This document shows positions 40,785-50,217 of a stretch of 64,000 bases of DNA, in pieces (position 1 is the stretch's first letter; the number at the start of each line of letters is the position of its first letter). The stretch comes from Hymenobacter ginkgonis (lineage in GTDB: Bacteria; Bacteroidota; Bacteroidia; Cytophagales; Hymenobacteraceae), in contig NZ_WQKZ01000003.1 in NCBI RefSeq assembly GCF_009755225.1, forward strand, positions 806,001-870,000, read 5' to 3'. Both the position numbers and the translations under genes were made by a program. The notes below the pieces were generated by a model, which worked only from the letters and a program-made list of their open reading frames with translations, made no database searches and was not told the origin of the DNA.

Positions 40785-41930
40785 ATGCTACAACTTTCCG
40801 CTCGTAGCCAGCCTTCGTGGATGGTCAGCCTGGGGCTCAGTGCATTACTTGGTTTGGCCGCTGCCCCCGTGGTTCAGGCCCAAACAAACACGCCCAAGTA
40901 CAGCAATGAATTCTTGAACCTAGGGGCCGGTGCGCGCTCGCTAGGTATGGGCAAAACGCAGGTGAGCTTGGCCAACGACGCCACCGCCAGCTACTGGAAC
41001 CCGGCAGCCCTCACAAACATCACAGCCAAGTACGATGGCGTGCTGATGCACTCCGAACTGTTTTCGGGGGTAGTGAAGAACGACTATGCGGCTTTTGCCA
41101 TGCCGCTCGATGAGAAAAGCGCCATTGGCGTGACGCTGCTGCGCCTGGGTGTGGACAACATCGCCGATACCCGCGCGCTCATCAACGAGTACGGCCAGAT
41201 TCAGTACGATAAAATCACGTACTTCTCGGTGGCCGATTATGCGCTGCTGCTCTCGTACGCGCGCAAGCTGGGGCCCGAGGGCCTGAGCGTGGGGGGAAGC
41301 GGCAAGCTCATCTACCGCAACGTGGGCAGCTTTGCCAACGCCTACGGCTTTGGGGTGGATGTGGGCTTGCAGTACAACCACAAGGGCTGGCGCCTGGGTC
41401 TGATGGCCCGCGACATTACCACCACCTTCAACGCCTGGAGCATCGACGCCGACAAGTTTACGGCTACGGCCCTACCGGGCGAAACGATTCCGAAGAACTC
41501 GACCGAGATAACGCTCCCGCGCCTGGTGCTGGGGGTAGGGCGGCAGTTTACGCTGCCGGGGCAGTTTTCGGCCCTGGTAGCCGCCGACTTGGAGGCCACC
41601 ACCGATGGCCAGCGCAACACGCTGGTGTCGGCCAAACCTGTGAGCGTGGACCCGCGGGTAGGGGTGGAGGTAGGCTACCGCAACCTGGCCTTTCTGCGCG
41701 GGGGGGTAGGCAACTACCAGCAAATAACCACCTTCGACCAAAAGAAGCAGTGGAAGGGCGAGTACAGCCTGGGGGCGGGCGTGGCCTTCAGTGGCCTGCG
41801 CATCGACTTGGCCCTCTCGCGCCTGGCGGTAGAAAAGCTGGGCTCAACGTCGCAAACCAACTCGCTCATCGTGAGCCTGGGCTACGGCCTGGGCAGCCGC
41901 ACCGGCGGGCTGCCCACCACCACGCGCTAG
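40785..41930 (+). CDS. PorV/PorQ-family outer membrane beta-barrel (PorV2-like)
   Basis: A 381-residue outer membrane protein; the ATG at 40785 gives a clean signal peptide ending near VVQAQ. The first mature segment, NEFLNLGAGARSLGMGKTQVSLANDATASYWNPAAL, is the FadL-like N-terminal signature of PorV/PorQ proteins. The rest is a 14-strand-type barrel with alternating hydrophobic residues. In type IX secretion, PorV shuttles cargo to the PorU sortase. It lies 48 bases before a PorU2-like gene, matching the known PorV2-PorU2 pairing. Confidence 0.82.
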   Translation: MLQLSARSQPSWMVSLGLSALLGLAAAPVVQAQTNTPKYSNEFLNLGAGARSLGMGKTQVSLANDATASYWNPAALTNITAKYDGVLMHSELFSGVVKNDYAAFAMPLDEKSAIGVTLLRLGVDNIADTRALINEYGQIQYDKITYFSVADYALLLSYARKLGPEGLSVGGSGKLIYRNVGSFANAYGFGVDVGLQYNHKGWRLGLMARDITTTFNAWSIDADKFTATALPGETIPKNSTEITLPRLVLGVGRQFTLPGQFSALVAADLEATTDGQRNTLVSAKPVSVDPRVGVEVGYRNLAFLRGGVGNYQQITTFDQKKQWKGEYSLGAGVAFSGLRIDLALSRLAVEKLGSTSQTNSLIVSLGYGLGSRTGGLPTTTR

Positions 41931-41978
41931 CGCGCACCGCCGCCAGACTTCATGCCATTATAATCGCTTGTTATACAG

Positions 41979-44900
41979 ATGAATAAACAATATACAACTG
42001 GTCAGTTAGGGGGGGTAGGGCTCTGGCCCGGCGCCTGGCGCCTGCTGCTGCTGGTGGTGGGGCTGCTAGTGGGGGGGCCTGCCGCCCAGGCCCAATCGGG
42101 GCCCTACGGCAACGAATGGATAGTGCCCAGCCAGCCTTACTATAAAATAAAGGTGTGGCGCGACGGCCTCTACCGCCTCGACTACGCCTACCTGAGCAAG
42201 CTCGGGGCGGGGGGGGTAGCCCCCACGCAGTTGCAGATATGGCGCCGCGGCAAGGAATTGGCCATCTACCAGGGCGGCAACTCGGCCACGCTGGACAACT
42301 CCACCTATCTAGAGTTTTATGGCCAGCGCAACGATGCGGCCCTAGACAAGGAGTTCTTCAAAAACCCGCTCGACCAGGCTAACCCCTACTACAGCCTGTA
42401 CACCGACACGGCCGCGTACTTCGTGACGTGGGGCGCCCGCGCGGGCAAGCGCATGGCCCAGCCCACGGCGGCCGGCGGCACCCCGCACGGCTGGCGGCTG
42501 CAGTCGTCGTTTCGGCAAATGGTGGGCACCTATACCGAGTCGCCCACCGAAGGCGTCACCTACCTACCCTGGCTGGAGCTGGGGGAGGGTTTCTTCCAAG
42601 GCTTCCAGAAAGGGGCGGGGAGCCAGCCCCTCGACTCGCTGCTGCGGGCCGTATCGACGGCGCCGGGTACACCCGCGCCCACCCTTGAAACGGTAGTGGT
42701 AGGCGCCAACAACGTCAACCACAATACGAGCGTGGGCGTTATTCCGCCGGGCGCCTCGCCGCGGGTGCTGGGCGTACTCAGCTACAAGGGCTACGGCTAT
42801 AAGGGCGGGCGCTACAAGCTGCTACCCAGCGATATTGGTAGCAACGGCTCTTTCACTATCAACTACGATGTAGTAAACCAGGCTACTACGGGCACCCAGG
42901 AGGGCTGGCGCTACTCGTGGTGGCGCGTTACGGCGCCGCAGCAAAATGTGTGGTTTAGCGACCGCCGCCTGGTGTGGTTTCAAAACGATTCGCTGCTGGC
43001 TGGGCCGGCCACGTATGAGGTAGATAATATTCCGGCCACGGTGCGCGGCTACGACATTCAGGACCCCTGGAACGTGCAGCGCATCGAGCCTGCTGCGGCT
43101 GTCACGCTGGGCAGTACTGGCCGCCGCTACGTGTTTCCGAGCGCCACCGAGCAGCAAAGGCGCCACCTGCTGCTGGCCGATGCCGCCCGCCTCGAAGTGC
43201 CGCTGCCAGCCCAACGGGTGGTTTTCCGGCCGATAGACCCCGTGAAGCCCAACTTCGTGATTATCACGCACCCCAAGCTGATGGGGGCCGCCGGCAACGT
43301 GCCCAACGCTGCCCGGGCCTACGCCAACTACCGCGCTTCTACCCCCGGCGGCCGCTACGACACCCTCATGGTGACGGCCCCGCAACTATACGACCAGTTT
43401 CACTATGGCGAGCGCTCGGTGATAGCGCTGCGCCACTTTGCCTTGTGGCTGGCGGCCAACAAACCCGCCGCCCAAACCAAGTACTTACTGCTGTTGGGCA
43501 AGGGTATTTCGCCCGGGGCACCCGTGGCGGGGCCGTTGGTTGATGCCTCCAATTTTGTGGATTATACCATCACGGGCTCGCTCTGGTACTGGTCGACGCG
43601 GGTGCAGGGAGAGATGGGCGTAGATTTAGTGCCGGTTTCGACCCGCTCGCCGTCGGACAACTTTCTATCGAGCGATTGGCCGCACGACAAGTACGAACCC
43701 GCCTTTCCGACGGGCCGGGTAGTGGCCTCTACCCCGCAAGAGGTGGTCAATTACCTCACGAAGCTGCAGGATTACGAAAGCCAACTCGACCCCAATCAGC
43801 TCAACCCCGAGCCCTGGCACAAGAGCGTAGTGCACTTGGTGGGTGGCGAATCAACAGCCGATTTCGCGGAGTTTGGCGGCTACATGGATAAGTACCGCCG
43901 CCGCATCGAGCATCCTTTGCTAGGTGGCCAGGTAACGACTTTCCGGCGCACTACCCCCAATAGCTTCCCCATCGGCCTCAATATTGCCAAGGAAGTAAAC
44001 GCGGGCCAAACCGCCATCATGTACTTCGGCCACGGCTCGACCACCGACTTTGACCTCAACATCAGCAAGAATATCAACGACCCGGCCGAGGGCTACAACA
44101 ACCTGCATAAGTACCCCGTGCTGATGTACAACGGGTGCTCGGCGGGGGCAGCGTTTTTCTACGGCAGAACCTTCGGCACCGATTGGCTGCTGGCGGCCAA
44201 TAAAGGCTCGATTGGCATGATGGCCGAAAGCGGCTTTTCTTACGCCTACCTGCTCGACCCCGCCCAGGATTTGTCAGACCAACTGCTGTTCAACGACCCG
44301 CAGTGGTTTGGCCGGCCCGTGGCAGAAGTGCGCAAGGAGCTGGTACGCCGGCTGCAAACCAACGGCCTGTTTGCGGGCAACAATCCCGCCATTGAGCAGC
44401 TGCTGTGCACTATCTGGCAGGGCGACCCGGCCTTGCGCCTCTTTGCCCCGGCTAAGCCCGACCTGGTGGCCAGCAATGCGGCGCTGTCGCTCACGCCCAT
44501 CGCGCCCGATCAGACTGTGACGGCTACCTCGACGCAGTTTACGCTGAACGTGGGGGTAAGCAACCCGGCGCGCATCACTCGCGACTCGGTCGAGATTCGG
44601 GTTACGCGCACCTACCCCGGCGGCAGCCAAGTGTATTTGTTTGATAACCATGGCAACAAGCCTTTTCCACAGGCTTTCCAGCGCGATACGACGTACGCCA
44701 TCACCATTCCCAACCCGGCCAATACGAACTTCTTTGGCGATAACGTCTTCAAAGTAGAGTTGGACTACCGCAACAAGATAGCCGAGCTGAGCGAAACCAA
44801 CAACACGGCCCAGCTGACTTTCTCCTTCCTCAAAAGCGGCGTAACGCTGCTGGCGCCCAACGAATTTGCCATTGCGCCCAGCCCTACCCCCCGCCTAGTA

Positions 44901-47255
44901 GCCCAGAGCAACGACCTGACCGGCGCCGTGCGGAGCTATGATTTTCAAGTAGACTCGGTAGCCACGTTTAACAGCCAGGGCGGCTCACCGCTGCAAAGCT
45001 CCACCATCTCGGCGGGGGTAGTGGCGAGCTTCGTGCCCAAGGCCCTTGTGGCTAAGCGCGATTCGGCGGTATGGTACTGGCGGGTGCGCTTCAGCAACCC
45101 CGTGGGCAACGAGGACAAGGAATGGCACGTGAGCTCATTCCGGGTAATACCCAAAGCCGCCGGCGGCGGCTGGTCGCAGAGCCACAATGGGCAGTTTGCC
45201 CGCAACCAGCTGCGCAATGTGGCGGTGGCGGCGCCCAGCAACCGCTGGAGCTTTCCGGCCCAGCAGCTGCCGTTGCAGCTACGCACCGTGGGCGGCGGTA
45301 CGCCCGGCAGCGCCCCTACATTTAGTGTGCTCGGGGGCTTCGGTATTCGGACGGATGTGGCATCGGCGCCCTATATCGGTGACTGCGGCATCAACTCGCC
45401 TAACTTGTTGGTGGTGGTGCTCGACCAGCATTCGCTGCAACGCCTGACGGTGCCGGGCGCCTACTCGACCTGCGGCGCGGGCGGGCAAACGTTCTACCAC
45501 TTTGCTACTACTGGCACCGACACGCTCGACAACCTCAACAACAGCCCTACCCGCCGCACCCAGCTGCAGACTTTCTTGCAAAATGTGCCCGACGGCGCTT
45601 ATGTGGCCTTGGTGAGTGAGAACCGCCTGCGCTTCGCCGACCCCGCTCTGGCCCCGGTGCTGCAGCAGCTAGCTACGGTGCTGGGCAGCAAGCTCGTGTT
45701 GAAGCTCAAAAACGGCGAGCCCCTGACCTTAGTGGCGCAAAAGCGCACCGCCGGTGGCCGCCTGCTGGCCGAGCAAGGCCCCGACGGCAGCCAGGGTGCA
45801 GCCGGTTATGGCCAAACCATTACGCTGGATTATACCCTGAGCACGCCCGGCCAGGCTGGCTCGATTACCAGCACGCTCATTGGCCCGGCGCAGAAGTGGG
45901 AAACGCTCTACAATACCATTCGCCGCGAAACCTCCACTTCTTCTTACACCCTGACGCTGCTTGGAGTAGATGCCGCCGGCAAAACCACGGTGCTCAACAG
46001 CAACGTGGGCCCGCAGGCCCTCGACCTCAGCGGCTACTCAACCGCTACTTACCCCTACATGCAGCTCCAGCTGGCCCTCAGCGACTCGGTAAACCGCACG
46101 CCGCCGCAGCTCAAGCAGTGGCTCGTGACCTACAAGGGCCTGCCCGAAGGCGTGGTGCGCCGCGACCTGGTGGCTACCGCTGTGTACGACTCGGTGCGCC
46201 TGCGCAACCAGGCTACTACGCTGGGCAAGCTCAGCTTCCCAGTGAAGTTCGATAACGTATCGCAGGAGTCGTTTGCCAATCCGTTGCAGGTGCAGGTGTC
46301 ACTCGTGAACGTGGCTACTGGCCTGCCCGTGGCTGGCACTACCCAGCTCATTACCGCGCCGCGGGCCCCGGCCGCCGGCGATAGCGTGCTTACGGTGCGC
46401 GTGAACCTCGACGTGGTGGGCAAATACGGCACCTTCTACCCCCGCGTGGTGGTGAATCCGCAGCTTCAGCCCGAGTTATATTACTTCAACAACGAGCTGA
46501 AGCTGGACGCCTTCACGGTGCGCGATACCAACGTGCCGCCAACCCTCGACGTGGCGGTCGATGGCCGCCACATCCTCAACGGCGAGCTGGTGTCGCCTAC
46601 CCCCACCATCAGCATTCAACTCAAGGATGAGGATAAGCTGCGCCGCATCACCGACGCCTCGGCTTTCTCGGTATTCTTGCAGCGCCCCGGCCAAACCACG
46701 GCCCAGGTAGTGGACGTGAATGGCGCCCAGGTGCATTTTAGCGTTGATAATACTTCGGGCAGCCTGGCCAAGCTCGACTTCCAGCCCGGCCTCAACGGGG
46801 CGCTCGAAAATGGCATGTACACCCTGCGCGTGCAGGGCCGCGACCCCTCCAACGCCAGCGCCGGCACCCAGGAGTACGAGGTAAAGTTTGAGGTCGTGAA
46901 TCAGTCCACAATTTCCAACGTTTACCCGTATCCCAACCCGGTAACCAGCAAGGCTAAGTTCGTCTTTACGGTAACGGGCAAGGAACTGCCGCGTAACATG
47001 AAAATTCAGATTATGACGCTCACTGGCAAGGTAGTGCGCGAAATTTTCATGAACGAACTGGGGCCGCTGCACATCGGCAACAACATCACCGACTACGCCT
47101 GGGACGGCACCGACCAGTACGGCGACCGCCTCGCCAATGGCACCTACCTCTACCGCGTGGCCCTCGACGACCCGAATGGTGACTTTAGCCGCCGCGAAAC
47201 TGCCGGCGATAAGGCCTTCAAAAACGATTGGGGTAAGCTTGTGCTACTCCGCTAA
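41979..47255 (+). CDS. Type IX secretion sortase PorU2-like (C25 gingipain family) with FlgD-like C-terminus
   Basis: A 1758-residue exported protein, longer than typical PorU. Signal peptide to about residue 39; N-terminal beta-rich region; caspase-like C25 domain (about 410-790), with the catalytic histidine in MYFGHGSTTD (about 684) and the catalytic cysteine in YNGCSAGAAFF (about 719). CARDB-like immunoglobulin repeats follow, and the last 90 residues are a FlgD-like Ig domain (YPYPNPVTSKAKFVFTV ... WDGTDQYGDRLANGTYLYRV). PorU sortases cut the C-terminal signal of secreted cargo and attach it to the cell surface. The FlgD-like end and the PorV2-like neighbour favour the PorU2 subtype. Confidence 0.85.
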   Translation: MNKQYTTGQLGGVGLWPGAWRLLLLVVGLLVGGPAAQAQSGPYGNEWIVPSQPYYKIKVWRDGLYRLDYAYLSKLGAGGVAPTQLQIWRRGKELAIYQGGNSATLDNSTYLEFYGQRNDAALDKEFFKNPLDQANPYYSLYTDTAAYFVTWGARAGKRMAQPTAAGGTPHGWRLQSSFRQMVGTYTESPTEGVTYLPWLELGEGFFQGFQKGAGSQPLDSLLRAVSTAPGTPAPTLETVVVGANNVNHNTSVGVIPPGASPRVLGVLSYKGYGYKGGRYKLLPSDIGSNGSFTINYDVVNQATTGTQEGWRYSWWRVTAPQQNVWFSDRRLVWFQNDSLLAGPATYEVDNIPATVRGYDIQDPWNVQRIEPAAAVTLGSTGRRYVFPSATEQQRRHLLLADAARLEVPLPAQRVVFRPIDPVKPNFVIITHPKLMGAAGNVPNAARAYANYRASTPGGRYDTLMVTAPQLYDQFHYGERSVIALRHFALWLAANKPAAQTKYLLLLGKGISPGAPVAGPLVDASNFVDYTITGSLWYWSTRVQGEMGVDLVPVSTRSPSDNFLSSDWPHDKYEPAFPTGRVVASTPQEVVNYLTKLQDYESQLDPNQLNPEPWHKSVVHLVGGESTADFAEFGGYMDKYRRRIEHPLLGGQVTTFRRTTPNSFPIGLNIAKEVNAGQTAIMYFGHGSTTDFDLNISKNINDPAEGYNNLHKYPVLMYNGCSAGAAFFYGRTFGTDWLLAANKGSIGMMAESGFSYAYLLDPAQDLSDQLLFNDPQWFGRPVAEVRKELVRRLQTNGLFAGNNPAIEQLLCTIWQGDPALRLFAPAKPDLVASNAALSLTPIAPDQTVTATSTQFTLNVGVSNPARITRDSVEIRVTRTYPGGSQVYLFDNHGNKPFPQAFQRDTTYAITIPNPANTNFFGDNVFKVELDYRNKIAELSETNNTAQLTFSFLKSGVTLLAPNEFAIAPSPTPRLVAQSNDLTGAVRSYDFQVDSVATFNSQGGSPLQSSTISAGVVASFVPKALVAKRDSAVWYWRVRFSNPVGNEDKEWHVSSFRVIPKAAGGGWSQSHNGQFARNQLRNVAVAAPSNRWSFPAQQLPLQLRTVGGGTPGSAPTFSVLGGFGIRTDVASAPYIGDCGINSPNLLVVVLDQHSLQRLTVPGAYSTCGAGGQTFYHFATTGTDTLDNLNNSPTRRTQLQTFLQNVPDGAYVALVSENRLRFADPALAPVLQQLATVLGSKLVLKLKNGEPLTLVAQKRTAGGRLLAEQGPDGSQGAAGYGQTITLDYTLSTPGQAGSITSTLIGPAQKWETLYNTIRRETSTSSYTLTLLGVDAAGKTTVLNSNVGPQALDLSGYSTATYPYMQLQLALSDSVNRTPPQLKQWLVTYKGLPEGVVRRDLVATAVYDSVRLRNQATTLGKLSFPVKFDNVSQESFANPLQVQVSLVNVATGLPVAGTTQLITAPRAPAAGDSVLTVRVNLDVVGKYGTFYPRVVVNPQLQPELYYFNNELKLDAFTVRDTNVPPTLDVAVDGRHILNGELVSPTPTISIQLKDEDKLRRITDASAFSVFLQRPGQTTAQVVDVNGAQVHFSVDNTSGSLAKLDFQPGLNGALENGMYTLRVQGRDPSNASAGTQEYEVKFEVVNQSTISNVYPYPNPVTSKAKFVFTVTGKELPRNMKIQIMTLTGKVVREIFMNELGPLHIGNNITDYAWDGTDQYGDRLANGTYLYRVALDDPNGDFSRRETAGDKAFKNDWGKLVLLR

Positions 47256-47284
47256 CGGCTTTGCCGCTTTTGCGTACTTACGCT

Positions 47285-47318
47285 AAAAACCCCTTCCTTT
47301 GCATGGAAGGGGTTTTTT
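47285..47318 (+). terminator. PorU2 terminator
   Basis: AAAAACCCCTTCC pairs with GGAAGGGGTTTTTT around a 7-base loop, with a T6 run ending at 47318, directly before the ATG of the next listed gene. Strong intrinsic terminator. Confidence 0.85.
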
Positions 47319-48578
47319 ATGGCCCATTTACCCACCCATTTGCCTAGCCCTCATTCGCCGGCCCTACCCCTCCCGCTTGTGCCCGCCCGCCTTGATTTTT
47401 TGGATGGCTTGCGCGGGCTGGCGGCCCTGGGGGTACTAATTCATCATTATTCGGCGGCCTTTTACCCCACTACCATGACTGGGGACCCGGCCACCGCCCA
47501 CCTGCCCGGCCACTGGGAAACCTGGCTGGCGGCCTCGCCGGTACTGCTCAATTTTCGGCTGTCGCTTTTCTTCGCGCTAAGCGGACTGGTGCTGGCCGCG
47601 TCGGTGGCCCGGGCGCCGCGCGGGTGGCGCCCGCTACTGCCTCAGCTAGCCCGCCGCTACGTGCGGCTGAGCTTGCCGGTAGCAGCCAGCTTGGTGCTGG
47701 CCTACGCCTTGCTGCTTACGCACAGCTTCCGCCCGCAGGTGCTGGTGGCCAATGGGGCAACCTGGCTGGAGCCGTTTTGGCAGTGGTTGCCCAGCTTTGG
47801 GCAGTTTGTGCGCGATGCGCTGGGTGGGGTAATGATGCGCAATATTCCGCGCTACAACCCCGTGCTCTGGACGATGATGGTGGAGTGGCAAGGCTCGCTG
47901 CTGGTGCTGGGCGTGCTGGCCCTGGCCGGTACCGACCCCTGGCGCCTAGCACTATATGCGGGCCTGGCGCTGGCTTTCATGGCAGCGCAGGCCGACCCTT
48001 ATTACGTAGCCTTTTTACTGGGGCTGAGCTTGCACGACGTCTACCACCGGCAGTGGCACCGGCGGTTGGCAGCCTCTACGCGCCGCGTCCTTGTTGTGGG
48101 GCTGCTGTTGGCCACGGCCTTCCTGGCCAGCTACCCAGAGTCTGCCTACCAGTTTTCGGTGACGGGCGCCGCGTATACATGGCTGCAGCTACCTGGGGTT
48201 GAGGGCAGCCGCGCAGCTGATTTTTACCACATTTTGGGCTCTGGCACGCTGCTGGCAGCCCTGCTGCTCTCGGGGAGATTGCAAAAAATAGCAACTACCT
48301 CGTTGTTGCGCCGCCTGGGCAAGCGCGCTTTTGCCCTGTACCTGCTGCACTTTCTGCTCATGGGCTCGGGCTCGGCGTGGCTGTTTGGGTGGCTACGCGG
48401 GCACTTTGCGTACAACGCCAGCTTTGGGCTGATGGCCTTGCTATCGGGTGGCACCTTGGTCGTGCTTACGGAGGTTTTCTATCGGCTGATTGACAATCCT
48501 AGCCATGCAGTGGCGCGCTGGGTAGGGCGGGTATCCGCCGCTGCGTTGGCTTACCTCTTGGCCCGCCGCTCCCGCTAA
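47319..48578 (+). CDS. Acyltransferase family 3 (OafA/YrhL-type) membrane protein
   Basis: A 419-residue multi-span membrane protein. The start of the family is RLDFLDGLRGLAALGVLIHHYSAAF (conserved R and H). Further on are FFALSGLVLA and about ten hydrophobic spans. Such proteins O-acetylate surface sugars or lipids. The listed ATG touches the T-tract of the preceding terminator, so a message starting downstream of it would begin translation at the GTG near 47382, just before the conserved domain; that shorter start is plausible. Converges with the folA-fmt genes. Confidence 0.85.
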   Translation: MAHLPTHLPSPHSPALPLPLVPARLDFLDGLRGLAALGVLIHHYSAAFYPTTMTGDPATAHLPGHWETWLAASPVLLNFRLSLFFALSGLVLAASVARAPRGWRPLLPQLARRYVRLSLPVAASLVLAYALLLTHSFRPQVLVANGATWLEPFWQWLPSFGQFVRDALGGVMMRNIPRYNPVLWTMMVEWQGSLLVLGVLALAGTDPWRLALYAGLALAFMAAQADPYYVAFLLGLSLHDVYHRQWHRRLAASTRRVLVVGLLLATAFLASYPESAYQFSVTGAAYTWLQLPGVEGSRAADFYHILGSGTLLAALLLSGRLQKIATTSLLRRLGKRAFALYLLHFLLMGSGSAWLFGWLRGHFAYNASFGLMALLSGGTLVVLTEVFYRLIDNPSHAVARWVGRVSAAALAYLLARRSR

Positions 48579-48605
48579 GCTTAGTTATGCACTTGGGTAC
48601 CCAGG

Positions 48606-49103
48606 CTAGCGCCGCCGCAGCGTCACGAAGCTGTAAGCGTAGGGGTTGGCTGCATCGGCGGCGTGGCGCGCGCGGGTTTCCTCGCGCCACGCCGCGGGGG
48701 GTAGAGCCGGGAAGCTGGCATCGCCCTCGAAGGTGCCGTGCACCTCGGTGAGGTACACCACATCGGCCAGGGGTAGGGCCTCGCGGTAGATTTCGCCCCC
48801 CCCGATAATGCACACCGTGCCCTCGGGCCCGGCCAACTCGCGGGCGCGCTCCACTGCGGCCAGCACCGAGGGCACGGCCTCGCAGCCGGGCGCCGCCCAG
48901 TTGGGCTGGCGCGTCACCACCAGGTTGGCCCGGCCCGGCAAAGCGCGCCCAATGCTGTCATACGTTTTGCGGCCCATCACCACGGGGTGCCCCAGGGTCA
49001 ACTCCTTAAAGTGCCGAAGGTCGGCGGGCAGGCGGCCCCAGGGCAGCTGACCGTCGCGACCGATAATGTTGTTTTCGGCCGCAGCCACTACGAGCGTTAC
49101 CAT
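48606..49103 (-). CDS. folA: Dihydrofolate reductase
   Basis: A 165-residue enzyme of standard length that reduces dihydrofolate to tetrahydrofolate with NADPH. VTLVVAAAENNIIGRDGQLPWGRLPADLRHFK at the N-terminus carries the conserved W and D of the active site; GRKTYDSIGRALPGR, CIIGGGEIYREALPLADVVYLTEV and the F/D-rich end complete the fold. It lies 3 bases after fmt, so folate metabolism and formylation of initiator tRNA are coupled in one transcript. Confidence 0.95.
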   Translation of the reverse strand: MVTLVVAAAENNIIGRDGQLPWGRLPADLRHFKELTLGHPVVMGRKTYDSIGRALPGRANLVVTRQPNWAAPGCEAVPSVLAAVERARELAGPEGTVCIIGGGEIYREALPLADVVYLTEVHGTFEGDASFPALPPAAWREETRARHAADAANPYAYSFVTLRRR

Positions 49104-49106
49104 CGC

Positions 49107-50060
49107 TTAAAAAGTAAGTTTGGCCCCGCGCAAAAACTCAGCGGTCAGCATCCGTTTTTTGCCCTCGGGCTGAATTTCCAGTAAATCGAGCCAGCCCGTG
49201 GCCGTGCGCACGCGCAAGTAGTGGCGGCCATCGGTGGCCCAGGTGCCGGGCGCGGCGTCGGGGTTCGAGGCGGTTTCGTCGGCAGTGGGGGGGAGGGCCT
49301 GTGCCCGAAACACCTTGAGGCCACGCCCGTCGGGTAGGGTAGTGTAGGCAGCGGGCACTGGGCTGAGGCCGCGCACCTGGTTCACCAGCTCGGGAGTAGG
49401 GCGCGTGAAGTCGAGCCGGCCAGTTTCCTTAGTAAGCTTGGGGGCGGGGCGCAAGGCGGGCGAGTTGGCCTGGGGCGTGCTGGGCGCGGTGCCCGCCGCA
49501 ATGGCCGCCACGGTGCGGCGCGCCAAGTTGGCGCCCACCAGCTTCAGCTTGCCGTACACGGCGCCGAAGTCATCGGCGGGCTCAATGGCCAATTTATCCT
49601 GCAAAATCAAATCGCCGGTATCAATTTCGTGGCGCAGAAAAAAGCTAGTAACGCCCGTTTCGGTGTCGCCGTGCATCAGGGCCCAGTTGATGGGGGCCGC
49701 CCCGCGGTACTGTGGCAGCAGCGAGCCGTGGATGTTCACCGAGCCCAGCCGCGGCATGTTCCACACCGCCTCGGGCAGCATCCGAAAAGCCACCACCACC
49801 TGCAAGTCGGCCGCGTAGCTTTTCAGCTCGGCCTGAAACTCGGGCGATTTCAAATTGGTGGGTTGCAGCACCGGCAGGCCGTGGGCCAGCGCCGCCACCT
49901 TCACGGCCGACGCTTGCAGCTGGCGGCCGCGCCCGGCGGGCCGGTCGGGGCCAGTTATCACGGCCACTACCTGCGCCTCGGGCATGGTAAGCAGCGTTTC
50001 AAGCGTAGGCACCGCAAAATCGGGCGTGCCCATAAAGATGAGGCGAAGGGGGGTAGGCAT
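49107..50060 (-). CDS. fmt: Methionyl-tRNA formyltransferase
   Basis: A 317-residue enzyme that formylates Met-tRNA for initiation. LRLIFMGTPDFAVPTLETLL starts the N-terminal formyltransferase domain; the active-site motif VNIHGSLLPQYRGAAPINWALMHGDTETGVT lies near residue 110-140; the C-terminal OB-like domain begins near residue 210. The ATG at 50060 is chosen since the longer upstream frame runs into the palindrome at 50087. Co-transcribed with folA. Confidence 0.95.
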   Translation of the reverse strand: MPTPLRLIFMGTPDFAVPTLETLLTMPEAQVVAVITGPDRPAGRGRQLQASAVKVAALAHGLPVLQPTNLKSPEFQAELKSYAADLQVVVAFRMLPEAVWNMPRLGSVNIHGSLLPQYRGAAPINWALMHGDTETGVTSFFLRHEIDTGDLILQDKLAIEPADDFGAVYGKLKLVGANLARRTVAAIAAGTAPSTPQANSPALRPAPKLTKETGRLDFTRPTPELVNQVRGLSPVPAAYTTLPDGRGLKVFRAQALPPTADETASNPDAAPGTWATDGRHYLRVRTATGWLDLLEIQPEGKKRMLTAEFLRGAKLTF

Positions 50061-50086
50061 TGGGGTAACCAGGAGAGTTAAAAGGG

Positions 50087-50176
50087 CGTCATACTGCGCT
50101 TGCCGAAGCATCTCTATCGCTTCGCTAAACGGTTCTGGTGAAGTGGTAGAGATGCTTCGGCAAGCGCAGTATAACG
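50087..50176. repeat. Dispersed long palindrome, copy 3
   Basis: Arms 50087-50124 and 50139-50176 are reverse complements over 38 bases with a few mismatches and a 14-base centre. GCTTGCCGAAGCATCTCTA is identical to copy 2 at 18206-18245. It lies between fmt and the NamZ gene, both on the minus strand. Confidence 0.82.
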
Positions 50177-50217
50177 TTCGGTTTCTATAGAATTAGGAGC
50201 GATTATAGTTAAGTGTT

